Part shown: positions 27,369-37,620 of the stretch, piece after piece | How the letters are laid out: every line of letters begins with the position of its first letter | Numbering within the stretch: position 1 is the stretch's first letter | Assembly (NCBI RefSeq): GCF_965208895.1 | Contig: NZ_OZ242363.1 | Location: forward strand, 2,294,001 to 2,358,000 | Direction: 5' to 3' | Origin: Poriferisodalis sp965208895 | GTDB taxonomy: Bacteria > Actinomycetota > Acidimicrobiia > Acidimicrobiales > Poriferisodalaceae | Length of the DNA stretch: 64,000 bases | Made by a program: the position numbers and the translations under genes | Notes under the pieces: model-generated | The model's database searches: none | What the model was told of the DNA's origin: nothing | The model's input: the letters and a program-made list of their open reading frames with translations, nothing else

Positions 27369-28421
27369 CCGACGATGCCACAGATGCGATCCCGCGGCTC
27401 CAGCCGGGTACCCGACACGGCGGTGGTCTGGCGCCACACTCGGATCTACCCGAACGATGGGTCGCAGTTCTTGAGGCTGCCACCACCGCCCTCGACGCCC
27501 CGCCTACACCTACGCGCCATGACGCCAGAGCCCCAACAGCATGAGTATTGACACTCAGACGCTCCCTTGTCGAGCGGCGAGTGCGTCAGCGTCTTGTCGG
27601 GCGTGTTCGTCGTGCCGCATCCGGCGGATGGCACGTTGGGCGAGACCCGCGACTCGCAGGCCGCGAGCCGGCTCGGCGGTGTCGCTATCGACGCGGATCT
27701 CCAAGGCGAACGCGACATGATCGGCGCAGCCTGCCGAGGCCGAGGCCGCGGCCGGCATCCGGGCACGTCACCCGTCGTCGAGGCCGATTCGGTCTTCGAC
27801 CCGCAGCGCGAGCAGGAACTCCACCCTGCTGGTGGACACTCAGAGATGAGGAAAATCAGCGAGCGAGTCTGAGGAGAACTCCATGAGAGTGGGCGAACAC
27901 GCCGCAGGTCACGCCGGAGTCCGTGTCGCACACCTTGTATCTGGTTTCGTGAGTGTCGATGCAGGCTCGACATGACCACGCGCTGCGCTCAAAGCGGTTG
28001 ACCGCGGCCATCTTGACTGCCCCCTCGAGTCCTGCTCAGCCGGCCGCGACGCCATGCAACAGCAGCACTGCCTTGTCGCCTACGGTGATTCCGCTCTCGG
28101 GTCGGCCGCCGGCCTCCTCCGATGTCCTGCGATGGTGAGTGACCGGTGCGAGATATGCGTGCGGCAATCGCGGGTCGCCAAGCTGCGTGAAATGGTGCTC
28201 GCACTCCAAGAACGGTGTCTGAGGCAACCGCCGGTCTCCTCCTGGCTATGCCGGTGACGCTGAACCCTTCGACAAGTTCGTTGGAACGCGAATGCTCGAG
28301 TCCGACGGGTCCGGACGCGAGGAGCCCCGGGGCGGGTGCCCCGGGGCTCTTTCGTTGTCGGTCTTTGCCGTTGGGCAGCAGGGCTGCCCTAACGGTTCAG
28401 GTCAACTGTGCAGCAGGTTCG
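27369..28421. repeat. Gene-poor region, mostly a diverged repeat of 33771-34640
   Basis: No convincing gene is seen. From 27556 (CAGACGCTCCCTTGT) to about 28421 the sequence parallels 33771-34640 throughout, with many substitutions and several single-base indels that break every long frame. It forms the 3' flank of the CWB2 cassette on the minus strand. The stretch includes a minus-strand tail that would encode residues ending ADALAARQGSV, also found at 33.8 and (less well) 53.9 kb. The final 290 bases correspond to the only part of this flank kept beside the third cassette (37869-38156). Confidence 0.6.
28322..28349. terminator. Rho-independent-type hairpin after CWB2 cassette C
   Basis: GAGCCCCGGGGC and GCCCCGGGGCTC form a 12-bp stem with a 4-base loop. 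The plus-strand tail is TTTCGTTGTC. It lies about 72 bases beyond the CWB2 stop on the minus strand. The same hairpin occurs at 34548-34575 and 38060-38087 in the other cassettes. Confidence 0.7.
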
Positions 28422-31209
28422 CTAGTTGCGGGCCTTGACGCTGCTGGACACCGAGATGCGGTTCTCGCTCTTGGCGTTCTTGTCTTCCTCGACCGGGTCA
28501 TGGGTGCCCGATGTCGGGGCGGCGTCGGCCGCGTAGCCCAGAGCAACCTCTTGGGTCTCGATGATCGCCGGGACCGGTGGGTTCGCTGTGGTGTCGGCGG
28601 TCTGGCCGCTGTGGCCGGCGGCGGTGTCGACGAGATCGCGTGCCATGGGCAGCAGGCCCGCGACAGCGGTCTCGCCCTCATAGCGCACCTTCTTCGTCGG
28701 ACCCGTCACAACAGTCTGACCGTCGGAGGCCATCGTCAGGCCGCCTGCGGCCGGTGTGCCGGTGTGCCGGCCTGTCCGGAGGCGTCGGCGCCGATGCCGT
28801 CGTCGGTGTTGGCCACCCTCGCCCGTGCCGCTGCTGCGGCCAGCAGGTCCCTCAGCAGCGCATCGTGCGCGTCCGCGTCGACCGCCGAGATGTACCGGTT
28901 GAAGTCGGCCTCGATCGCGAACTGGGTGCGGCCCGCGTTCGTCGCCGCCGCCGTGACGTTCCTGTTCGCGTTGCTGACCGCCAGCGGCGTCCTGGTGGTG
29001 CCAGAGCACCGCAGCGACACGCCGAAGCGGCTGTCGAAGTCTTCGTTGGCCCTCAGCGCCGCGACCAAGTCGTGCACAGTGGCCGCGCCGTTCGCGAACC
29101 GCACCGTCGCCCGCTTGCCCTTGGTGCCGACGCGCACGTCGATGTCCAGCGGCTTGGACGCCATATAGGTGCCCGCAGTGTCGAACACGACCCTCCACGC
29201 GTTGCCCGCAGCACCCGCAGCGTCGCCGCCGGCCTTCGCTGTGATCGTGACCGCGTTCGCCGCGTCCGAGGCAGTGGTCGCGTCGGCAGCCGTGGCCGGC
29301 AGCGTCCACGAGTTGAGCGCGGAGTGCTTGAGCCCGCTCATCAGCACCGAACTGATCCTCGGGCTCGCCTCAGCCTTGATCGCGGTCCCCGGCTTCGCCG
29401 AGCTCAGATTCCCCGCGAGGTCCTTGACCCTGCCGGACTTGAGCACCAGCCGGTCCCCGGGCACCAACGGGTTCGTCAGCGACACCGTCGTCGTGAACGA
29501 CGTGGTGGGCTCACCGCCCGTCTCGGCAGGGATCGCGGGCGTGCCGAAGGCCGACACCGGGTCGACGGTGCTCGACGACGAAGTGCTCGTCGAGCCCGCG
29601 CCGCGCGTGCAGGCGAAGCCCGCCGAAGTCAGCGTGTCAGCGGCCAGCCCGCCCGGATCAGTGACCGTCACCGTGAACGCGTCCGCGCCCGGCGACGAAC
29701 CGGACCTCGGCGACGCGATGCCGATGATCGACACCTGAGGCCTGCCGGTGTCCTTCGGCGCTGCCTGCACCGTCGCAGACGCCGGCACCACGGTGCGCTG
29801 ATCCTCAGCAGCGCCCAGCTTCAGCGACGACGACGCGACCGAGATCACATCCCCGGCCGCGAGCCCTTGCCCCAACGCCACATACACGACATTGTCCGCG
29901 CAGCCGCCGCCGGTCACGCCGGTCACCGCCGAGGTCACCACGGCGGGAATGCCGTTGACCTCGATCATGTCCCGCAGAGCCGTCGTCACAGCGAGCCCGC
30001 CGCCGTCGGCGGCGTCACTGCCGCTGGTCACGTCGCCGCTGAAATACAGCGCGAACACAGCGGTGCCGGCCTGGGGCCGCACCGCGTCGTCCGCGTCGGT
30101 GACCCCGTCACGGTTGCTGTCGCCCTCGAGTGCATCGGTCGCCGGGTCGTTGCCCGCGCCGATCTGCACCGTCAGCGCGCCCGACGAGGCCGCCTCGACC
30201 GCGGCGTCCATCACCGACTGGCTCACCGCAGCCGTGCCGCCCACCGCGACGATGCCCAGATTCAGACTGATGCCCCCGACCGCCTTCGGCGTCGCCGCCA
30301 GATAATCGCGCACCGACGCCGGCAGCGTGCCGCCGACGATCAACGGCGTCACCAAAGCACCGCCGGTCAGGCTCGACGCCAGCACAGGCGCCGCAGCAAC
30401 ACCGTCAGGGTTGCCGCGCACCAGCACCACACGGTCCGTCGAAACCGGCGCCAAGTCGTCGCCGCAGCCGTTGTTGGCCAACTGCGCCAACGCAACCGAC
30501 ACAGCAGCAGCCGAATCGCCCTCGACCCGGCTCACGGTATCGACGCCCAGCGTGGTCAGCGCAGAAGCCACATCAGCCGACACCGCTGAGGTGCCGCCGA
30601 CGATCTGCACATGCTCCACATCGTTCGCGGTGATGAACCCAGCGGTCGCGTCAGGCAACTCGCCGGCCGCGGTCATCAGCAACGGCAACTGCAAACGGTA
30701 AGCAGTGGTCTGCACCGCCACACCGAAAGCCAAAGCATCGGAACTGCCGTTGATCAGCACCGCGGACACTGCCTCGGTGCCGCACCACGACGAATCGGTC
30801 TCGACCATCGACGCGATCGCCGCGGCAGGCGCGTAACGATCATCGCCAGCGACACGAGTCACCGTCGGCTTGTTCACCAGTTCTTCGATCTCGGTCACAG
30901 CAGCGTCGCTCACCGCCGCCGAGCCGCCCAGCACATACACCGTGCCGACGCCGCAGGCACAGCACCCAAGCCGCCCTTCTCGACGGCGAAATTCTTCGCC
31001 AGACGCAACGCAGTGTCGTAACGATCCTGACCAGCGAACTCACGAACCATCGCCGTGGCCGCGTCGTCACGATCGACCTTCACCTCGAAGGCCGCGTTAG
31101 CGGCTTGAGCAGGAGAGCCCGCTACGACCGCGAGCACCGATGCCATAAGCATCGCCGCCAGGATCGCTGCGAAGGAACGTCTGCCACGCCGCTTCGTGTG
31201 AGTAGTCAA
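28422..31209 (-). pseudogene. CWB2 cell-wall-binding-repeat surface protein, degenerate copy C
   Basis: A TTG start at 31209 preceded by AAGGAG leads to a signal peptide (SFAAILAAMLMASVLAV, then SPAQA) and the first CWB2 motif FAGQDRYDTALRLAKNFA. Soon after, at about 30945, roughly 150 bases present in copies A and B are missing and the frame shifts. The main body then continues in another frame (YVLGGSAAV, VAGDDRYAPAAAIAS). Near 28755-28790 a second shift occurs at a GTGCCGGTGTGCCGG short duplication, after which the true C-terminus ending SSSVKARN is read in the first frame. Two lesions make this a pseudogene, although the reading ends are still well conserved. Confidence 0.85.
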
Positions 31210-31540
31210 GGTTGTGTTTCTCCTTGTTCGGCTCCTTTCGGGGTGATTTCGGGTCCTGACAGCGCTCTCAACGGCCGTTCAAGGAGCTTCCGGGTCGTGC
31301 CGATCGCGCCTGCCAGGCGCCACGCAGCAACGCGTTGCTGCGACACTCATCCGGGCTGGCAGTCTCAGCTGTGCGAGCGCGAGAGCGGTCATGTGTGTGG
31401 CCGCGTTGATGCGTCGTGATTGGGCCGTGTAGAGTTTGCTCAGCGGAGAGGACCGACGTATCCGGTGCCGTGAGCTTGCTCCTCTGCTGTCTCGCAGAAC
31501 GTGCCGCGCTTCGGCGGGGCACGGACGCGTAGGGGGACAG
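31210..31540. other. Intergenic region between divergent CWB2 copy C and DUF3800 genes
   Basis: These 331 bases must contain the promoters of both divergent genes. The CWB2 side carries AAGGAG at about 31219-31224 as ribosome-binding site, and the DUF3800 side carries AGGGGG at 31531-31536. I see no additional gene or strong repeat. Confidence 0.4.
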
Positions 31541-32257
31541 TTGTACCTGTGCTTCGTCGACGAATCCGGAACCCACGGCGGCAGCCCCGTGCCGGCGGTC
31601 GGGGGCATCATCGTTCACGAAGAGGACCCATGGCACCTGCAACAGCGTCTTGACTCGTTCCTGTTCGGCAAGCTTCATCCGCTCGGACACGACCACACTC
31701 AATTCGAATTGCACGCCACCGAGCTTCGCAATGGCACCAAGCAGTGGGCGAAGCTCGACTGGCCCGACCGGCAGCGGATTCTTGCGGGCGCCTACGGCGC
31801 TCTGGCCGGCTATGCCCCCGTCAGCCCCGCCTTGCCGTGGCGGCTCATCGGGGCTGTCACAGAACGAAACCCGCAGGGTCACAAACTCCGCGCCTGCGAA
31901 CTGCTGACGAAGAAGCTCGACGACTTCGCAGGCCGCGTGAGCCGCAGCGGCCACCAGCAACGCGGGTCGATCATCCATGACCGCAGCGGTGTCGAAGGCA
32001 CGCTGCAGAGCTGGACGAATCAGTGGCGCATCGCAAGCAGCTCGCTCGGCCGGCTCAGGAACCTTGCCGACGTGCCGCTGTTCGCTGACTCCCGTGCCAC
32101 ACGAGCACTCCAGGCAGCCGACCTCGTCGCGTATGCGCTCTACCGGTACTACTCAAGGCCGGGAGGCACACGCGACGACAGGTATGTGCATCGCCTCTGG
32201 CGGCAGTTCGACGCAGACGACGGGCGAATACATGGCCTCATCCACAACAGCTCGTAA
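31541..32257 (+). CDS. DUF3800 domain protein (RNase H-like fold)
   Basis: From the TTG at 31541, with AGGGGG five bases upstream, the product is 238 residues. The DUF3800 hallmarks are present in order: LCFVDESGTHGG with the first acidic pair, a central HDRSGVEGTLQ segment, and the final FADSRATRALQAADLVAYAL helix where Asp residues complete the predicted active site. DUF3800 proteins are RNase H-like and recurrently found near phages, plasmids and defence loci; their substrate is not settled. An in-frame upstream extension to 31436 exists but looks non-coding. The gene is isolated between a CWB2 pseudogene and a DUF2335 gene. Confidence 0.75.
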   Translation: MYLCFVDESGTHGGSPVPAVGGIIVHEEDPWHLQQRLDSFLFGKLHPLGHDHTQFELHATELRNGTKQWAKLDWPDRQRILAGAYGALAGYAPVSPALPWRLIGAVTERNPQGHKLRACELLTKKLDDFAGRVSRSGHQQRGSIIHDRSGVEGTLQSWTNQWRIASSSLGRLRNLADVPLFADSRATRALQAADLVAYALYRYYSRPGGTRDDRYVHRLWRQFDADDGRIHGLIHNSS

Positions 32258-32419
32258 TTCGAGCGGTGCGACTGCCCCGCGTGCGTCAGCCGTCGATGAA
32301 CGCTCCCGGCCCTGCCTGGCGAACCGCTTCGCTCGGCGCTCCAGATCACGCTGCAACCGGCTCAAACGACGAGATGACGAGCTTGGCAGATGGGCTGCCT
32401 GTGGATTAGGGGTCATGCG

Positions 32420-32983
32420 CTAGTCGCCGCTACGACGATCCTTGCGTGCGCGACGTGTCCCCATCGCTGATTCGTACATCAGCGCGCCGATAACCAAGTC
32501 TGCGAATCCCACGCCAACACCGAGCAACGCTTCCCCACGGACAATCACGACAATCGCGACAGCGATGATGCCAGCAAATACGACTCCGGCGATCAGCGGT
32601 GCCCACTTGATGACAGCGAGAAGAATGTCTTCAACCGCCTCGCGGCGCCTGTCTTCCATTTGGTGCTGATGCGCGAATTCTGCTTCCGCCATCGACAGGA
32701 TTCGGTCGGCAGCACCCGGATAAGCGGCTTCGTAGGCAGCGAACGCCTCCGGGTCGGGCAGCGGGCCAGCCCGGAATTCCAAACTCATCCGGTGACGTTC
32801 TTCGATTACCTCAGTAACGTCGTCAACCGGTTCGCCATCGACTATCTCGGCGTCTCCAGCGTCGTCGGGTTCGATCTCCCCGTTGGGCGACTCGGCGGAC
32901 CTTAGTTCGTCACCGGGCACGAGACGAGTCGGGGTGCTCTTCTCTGTATCGGGCAATGGCGATGCTGAGATTCCCTTCGACAC
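32420..32983 (-). CDS. DUF2335 predicted membrane protein
   Basis: The protein has 187 residues. After an acidic low-complexity N-terminus come AGPLPDPEAFAAYEAAYPGA and DRILSMAEAEFAHQH, the conserved block of DUF2335. Two hydrophobic helices follow (APLIAGVVFAGIIAVAIVVIV, written here only in part of its helix, and GVGVGFADLVIGALMY). DUF2335 proteins are small two-helix membrane proteins of unknown function that often occur in mobile or defence contexts. The start codon overlaps the short upstream gene by 74 bases, so either the start is further inside or the two are translationally coupled. Confidence 0.7.
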   Translation of the reverse strand: MSKGISASPLPDTEKSTPTRLVPGDELRSAESPNGEIEPDDAGDAEIVDGEPVDDVTEVIEERHRMSLEFRAGPLPDPEAFAAYEAAYPGAADRILSMAEAEFAHQHQMEDRRREAVEDILLAVIKWAPLIAGVVFAGIIAVAIVVIVRGEALLGVGVGFADLVIGALMYESAMGTRRARKDRRSGD

Positions 32984-33134
32984 GGCGAGCGACCCTCTGT
33001 GCTCGGTCCCCAGCTACAGGCCACGTTTCTCGGACAAGGGCGCTCAGATCGTAGTCCTCGCGGTAGCTGCGCCTGAGATCACCAGCCAATTCGGCCGTTG
33101 CGGTGCGACGGGAAACGCTTGCTCTGGATGTCAC
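32910..33134 (-). CDS. Small hypothetical protein upstream of DUF2335
   Basis: A 74-residue basic protein with the segment ELAGDLRRSYREDYDLSALV, then QRVARRVEGNLSIAIARYREE. The helical pattern and its position directly upstream of, and overlapping, the DUF2335 gene argue for a real gene, possibly a helix-rich regulator or partner. I do not recognise the family, and the overlap of 74 bases is large. Confidence 0.35.
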   Translation of the reverse strand: MTSRASVSRRTATAELAGDLRRSYREDYDLSALVRETWPVAGDRAQRVARRVEGNLSIAIARYREEHPDSSRAR

Positions 33135-33349
33135 CTGACCCCCTCCGGTTTGCGGGATACCAGTATCTCATGGCTCCGAACTATTCCACAGCCACGGCGC
33201 GAGATGGAAGGAATTTCTATCACGGCGATGCCGACCTCGCTCAAATCGAGCCGAGCAGCGTCGTAGCAGTGGCAGATGCCGCGCAGGCGATGGTCAGTCC
33301 TGATCCTCACGGGAGTCCGTGTCGTAGCGCCATTCGTCAGACTTGCGTT

Positions 33350-33762
33350 GCGGACTCGACTCCGCCGGCTGGACGGGCTGTCGGGCAATGTGATCAGTCT
33401 GTACGCGAAGGGGCTGACGGCCGGGGAGATCCAGGCTCATCTCGAGGAGATCTATGACACCTCGGTGAGCCGGGAGACGATCTCGGAGATCACCGAGGGG
33501 ATCGTCTCTGACATGGCGGCGTGGCAGAACCGCACCGCTCGATCCGGTCTATGCGGTGCTGGGTTCGACGCGATCGTCGTCAAGGCCCTTGACTCCCAGG
33601 TCGCCAACAGGCCCGTGTATGTCGCTATCGGCGTGGATCTTGCCGGCGAACGCGACGTGTTGGGCATGTGGCTGGGCCCGTCAGGCGGCGAGGGCGCCGA
33701 GCAGTGGGCGACGATGCCGGCCGAGCTGCGCAACCGGGGTCTCGCCGACGCGTCGGGTCGTG
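33350..33762 (+). pseudogene. IS256 (Mutator)-family transposase remnant
   Basis: The translation RLDGLSGNVISLYAKGLTAG, followed by SRETISEITEGIV and later DAIVVKALDSQVANRPVYVA, then GERDVLGMWLGPSGGEGAEQ, is unmistakably the N-terminal and central part of an IS256 transposase. Between WQNR and DAIVV the frame is shifted and then restored by two compensating indels (about 33530-33575), spoiling the PLDPVYAV block. The copy stops after LRNRGLAD at about 33757 and lacks the rest of the catalytic domain. The break coincides with GGGGCCTGTCAGACGCTCCC, which may be a transposon end. Confidence 0.85.
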
Positions 33763-34644
33763 GGGCCTGTCAGACGCTCCCTTGGCGAGCGGCGAGTGCG
33801 TCAGCGCTTCGTCGGGCGTGTTCGTCGCGTCGCATCGGGCGGATGACACGTCGGGCGAGACACGCGACTCGGAGGCCGCGGACCGGCCCGGCGGTGTCGC
33901 TGTCGACGCGGTTCTCCAAGGCGAACGCGACGTGCTGAGGGCAGCCTGCCGAGTCCTGCGCCCGACATCCCTGCAAGTCACCCGGCGTCGAGGCCGATTC
34001 GGTCTGCGACCCGCAGCGCGAGCAGGGACTCCACCCCTGCCGGTGGACACTCACAGATCAGGAAAACCAGCAAGCGAGTCTGAGGAGAGCTCCATGAGGG
34101 TCGGCGAACTCGCCGCAGGCCGCGCCGAAGCCCGTGTCGCACACCTTGCATCTGGTGCCGCGAACGTCGATGTGGGCTCGTCGATGCAGGCTCGACGTGC
34201 CCACGCGCTGCGCTCATGGCGGTCGGCCGCGACCGTCTCGGCTGCCCCCTCGGGTGCTGCTCAGCCGACTGCGGCGCCATGCGATAGCAGCGCTGCCTTG
34301 TCGCCTGCGGCGATTCGGCTCTCGGGTCGGCCGCCGGCCGCCTCCGATGTCCTGCGATGGTGGGTGTCCGGTGCGAGACATATACGCCGCGATCGCGGGT
34401 CGCCGAGCTGGGTGAAATGGTGCTCGCACTCCGGGAACGGTGTCTGAGGCAACCGTCGGCCGCCTCGTGGCCATGCCGGCGATGCCGGACCTTTCGACAA
34501 GCTCGTCGGAACGCGAATGCTCGAGTCCGGCGGGTCCGGACGCGAAGGAGCCCCGGGGCGGGTGCCCCGGGGCTCTTTCGTTGTCGGTCTTTGCCGGTCA
34601 GGCGGTCAGGCCGCCCGAGCGGTTCAGGTCAACTGTGCAACTTG
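33763..34644. repeat. Gene-poor 3' flank of CWB2 cassette A
   Basis: The segment 33771-34640 is the counterpart of 27556-28421 and contains no supported gene. A plus-strand frame of 259 codons runs through it, but in the other copy the same frame is broken by stops and indels, so it is not conserved as protein. The last 290 bases are shared almost perfectly with 37869-38156. Confidence 0.55.
34548..34575. terminator. Rho-independent-type hairpin after CWB2 gene A
   Basis: GAGCCCCGGGGC (34548-34559) pairs with GCCCCGGGGCTC (34564-34575) over 12 bp with loop GGGT. It sits about 70 bases beyond the CWB2 stop on the minus strand. Confidence 0.75.
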
Positions 34645-37620
34645 CTAGTTGCGGGCCTTGATGCTGCTGGTTTGGGAGATGCGGACCTGCGAAGCGCCGT
34701 TGCGGCCTTGGTCGACTTTCGCGTTGGCCGCTGTGGTGTTGACGTCGGCAGCGAAACCGTTCGCGACCGGCGGCACCGCGGGCCGATAGTTGGTCTCCAC
34801 AGCAGTGGTGCCCGGGTTGTCGGCTTGGAGCCGTGCGCCGGCGTCAGTGGTGATCAGGTCACGTGCCTTGGGCAGGTTCTTCACCAAGGCGGTCTCGCCC
34901 TCATAACGCACGATCCTCGCCGGCGCAGCGAAACCGTCGGACGGATCGGATGCGGAAAGGCCGAGGCCGCCACCGGCAGTGCCGGCGGTGATGGTGCCGT
35001 CGTCGGCGATGGTGCCCCCGTCGACGTCAGCACGGATGCCGCTGGCGTCGTTGGTGGTGCCCGCACGGTGAGCTGCGTTGGCCAGCACGTCGGCCAGCAG
35101 AGCCTCGTGGCTGACGCTGTCGACGTAACCGTTGAACCGGACCTCGATCGCGAACTGGGTGCGGCCTGTGCCGTTGGAGGCAGCCACGACATCGCGTGGA
35201 GGCGTTTCGCCTGTCACCAGGCCCAGCGCAATCGCGGACCCATGGCCGCCGTTGGGCCCGGCGGTCGCCGCCTCACTGCAGTCGGCGAAGCCCGCGGAGA
35301 AGCGCGCGTCGAAGTCGGCGTTCGCCTCCAAAGCGGCGAGCAGGTCGCCCAACGTGGCTGTCGCGGGGCCGTTCACGAACCGCACCGTCACCCGCTGGCC
35401 CCTGGTGTCGACGCGCACGTCGATGTCCAGCGGCTTGGCTGCACTGTGAGTGCTGACCCGGTCGAACACCATCGTCCAGCCGTTGCCCGCAGCCCCAGCA
35501 GCGTCGCCGTCGGCCTTGGCCCGGATCGTGATCCCGGCGCCGTCGGTTGCGACGCCGCCGACGAGCCCGTCGGGCACCGGCCACGAGTTCTGCACGCTGT
35601 GCTTGAGGCTGCTCATCAGCACCGAGGTGATGCGCGGGCTCGCCTGCGGCCTGATCGCCGTGCCCGAGGTCCCCGCGTTGCCGTTGGCCAGCGGGCGGGC
35701 CGTGTCGCTGATCACGCCCGGCTTGACGACAAGCCTGTCACCCACCGCCAAAGGACGGCCGATCTCCACCGTCGCCGCGAAGCGCTTGTTGGACTCCGCG
35801 GTGGTCGCCGTGTGAGTGACGCCGTTCGCCGTGATGACGTTCGTTGTTGTGGTTCCCACGCCCGCCGCCGGCACGAAGGTGAAGTCATCAGCATCGAGGC
35901 TGCTGTTTGCGGCCATCACCGGGAACCCGCCGGCGTCGCTGAAGGTCACCGCGAAGCCGTTGACATCCTGGTTGGTCACACCGGTTGCTGCTGTGCCGTC
36001 CGCGTTCGCGGGCGCAATGGCAAGAACCGTCACCGCGGGCCGCGTGCGATCAGCAGGCGGAGCCTGCACCGTCGTCGAGGCCGGCTCAACAGTGCGCCTG
36101 TCGCTGCCGGTGCCGAATGTATGAGTCGCGTGACGCACGACCGAGATCGTGTCGCCGCTACGCAGATGCTGACCAAGCGTCACGTCGATCCTGCGCTGGT
36201 CGCACACCCGGCCAGGGTTCGCCGTCGCAGCCAACACCACCGCCGGGACGCCGTTGATCTCGATGATGTCCTGCAGCTTCGCCAAATCAGGCTCCACATC
36301 ATCACTGAAATACAGCGAGATCCTCGGACCGGTCTCGCTGCCCGACGTGCGAACAACCGCAGTCGTGTCGGGCCGCACCGGGTCGTCCGCGTTGATCGAC
36401 CCGTCAGCGTTGGTGTCCGTGTTGGCGCCGATCTGCACAGTGAGCGCACCCGAGGAAGCTGCCGCAGCCAAAGCGGCATCCATCGTGGCCTCGCTGACCG
36501 CAGCAGTGCCGCCGATCGCGACGATGCCGAGATTCAGCTTGTCGGCGCCGACGGCCTTGGGCGTCGCGGCGAGGTAGTCGCTCACCGAAGCCGGAAGACT
36601 GTCACCGACAACCAGCGGCGAAACCAAGAAACCGCCCGCAAGGCTCGACGCGAGCACCGGAGCGCCGACCACGCCGTCAGGGTTGCCGCGAACCAGTGCG
36701 ACCATGTTGTTCGACACGAGGCCCAAGGCGTCGCCGCAGCCGTTGCCGGCCATCTGCGCCAAAGCGACCGACGCAGCCGAAGCGGAGTCGCCTTCGACCC
36801 GGTCCACGGTGTCGACGCCGAGCGTGGTCAGCGCCGAAGCGACACCAGCCGACACAGCGCCGGTGCCGCCGACGATCTGGACATGCTCCACATCGTTCGC
36901 GGTGATGTACTCCGCAGTCGCGTCAGGCAGCTCGTCGGCCGCCGTCATCAGCACCGGAAGCTGCAGCCGGTACGCGACCGTCTGCACTGCCACGCCGAAC
37001 GCCAAAGCGTCGCTGCTGCCGTTGATCAGCACAGCGCTCACCGCGCCAGTGCCGCACCACGACGACTCAACGTCGATCATCGACGCGATCGCCGCGGCAG
37101 TCGCATACCGGTCATCGCCCGCGACGCGCGTCGCAGTCGGACTCGCGTTCAGGGCTTCGATGGAAGTCAACACCGAGTCGGCCACAGCAGCAGAACCGCC
37201 CAGCACATACACCGTGCTGACGCCGTAATCCTCGATGAAATCAGCGACGCCGCCATGCAAGCTGTCCGTAGCGGTCAGCAGGATCGGAGCGTCCACATAG
37301 CCAGCCAAGCCGGCAACCGAGATCGAATCGACCAGACTCACACCCGACGCAACGAACGCAGTCGGCACCGCGCCCAGACCGCCCTTGGAGTTGGCGAAAT
37401 TCTTCGCCAGCCGCAGCGCCGTGTCATAACGATCCTGCCCCGCGAACTCACGAACCATCGCCGTGGCCGCATTGCTGTCGTGATCGATCTTCACCTCAAA
37501 AGAAGTGTTCGCAGCCTGAGCCGGCGACGCCGCCACGACCGCAAGCACCGATGCTGCGAGCATCGACGCCAAGATCGCCGCGAGCGAACGCCTACCACGC
37601 CGCTTCGTTCGAATAGTCAA
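34645..37620 (-). CDS. CWB2 cell-wall-binding-repeat surface protein, copy A
   Basis: The TTG at 37620 has a perfect AGGAGG nine bases upstream and opens a basic n-region (TIRTKRRGRR), a hydrophobic helix and a SPAQA-A signal cleavage site. The 991-residue product is therefore exported. Three CWB2 (PF04122-type) motifs follow: FAGQDRYDTALRLAKNFA, VAGDDRYATAAAIAS and DRVEGDSASAASVALAQM, with YVLGGSAAV and VQIVGGTGAV strands between them. The C-terminal half is Ala/Thr/Asp-rich with ISLYFSDDVEPD-type segments that look like surface domains, and it ends in SSIKARN. The family attaches proteins to the cell wall. Apart from its own ribosome-binding site and leader, the protein is the same as copy B. 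Likely role: S-layer-like or adhesin protein. Confidence 0.88.
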   Translation of the reverse strand: MTIRTKRRGRRSLAAILASMLAASVLAVVAASPAQAANTSFEVKIDHDSNAATAMVREFAGQDRYDTALRLAKNFANSKGGLGAVPTAFVASGVSLVDSISVAGLAGYVDAPILLTATDSLHGGVADFIEDYGVSTVYVLGGSAAVADSVLTSIEALNASPTATRVAGDDRYATAAAIASMIDVESSWCGTGAVSAVLINGSSDALAFGVAVQTVAYRLQLPVLMTAADELPDATAEYITANDVEHVQIVGGTGAVSAGVASALTTLGVDTVDRVEGDSASAASVALAQMAGNGCGDALGLVSNNMVALVRGNPDGVVGAPVLASSLAGGFLVSPLVVGDSLPASVSDYLAATPKAVGADKLNLGIVAIGGTAAVSEATMDAALAAAASSGALTVQIGANTDTNADGSINADDPVRPDTTAVVRTSGSETGPRISLYFSDDVEPDLAKLQDIIEINGVPAVVLAATANPGRVCDQRRIDVTLGQHLRSGDTISVVRHATHTFGTGSDRRTVEPASTTVQAPPADRTRPAVTVLAIAPANADGTAATGVTNQDVNGFAVTFSDAGGFPVMAANSSLDADDFTFVPAAGVGTTTTNVITANGVTHTATTAESNKRFAATVEIGRPLAVGDRLVVKPGVISDTARPLANGNAGTSGTAIRPQASPRITSVLMSSLKHSVQNSWPVPDGLVGGVATDGAGITIRAKADGDAAGAAGNGWTMVFDRVSTHSAAKPLDIDVRVDTRGQRVTVRFVNGPATATLGDLLAALEANADFDARFSAGFADCSEAATAGPNGGHGSAIALGLVTGETPPRDVVAASNGTGRTQFAIEVRFNGYVDSVSHEALLADVLANAAHRAGTTNDASGIRADVDGGTIADDGTITAGTAGGGLGLSASDPSDGFAAPARIVRYEGETALVKNLPKARDLITTDAGARLQADNPGTTAVETNYRPAVPPVANGFAADVNTTAANAKVDQGRNGASQVRISQTSSIKARN

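Noticed and set aside
28577..30589. Plus-strand open frame of 670 codons opposite CWB2 copy C
   Set aside because: Arg-rich shadow of the pseudogene with no recognisable motif.
33668..34447. Plus-strand 259-codon frame as a gene
   Set aside because: The homologous region at 27.6-28.2 kb has stops and single-base indels in this frame, and no domain is visible.
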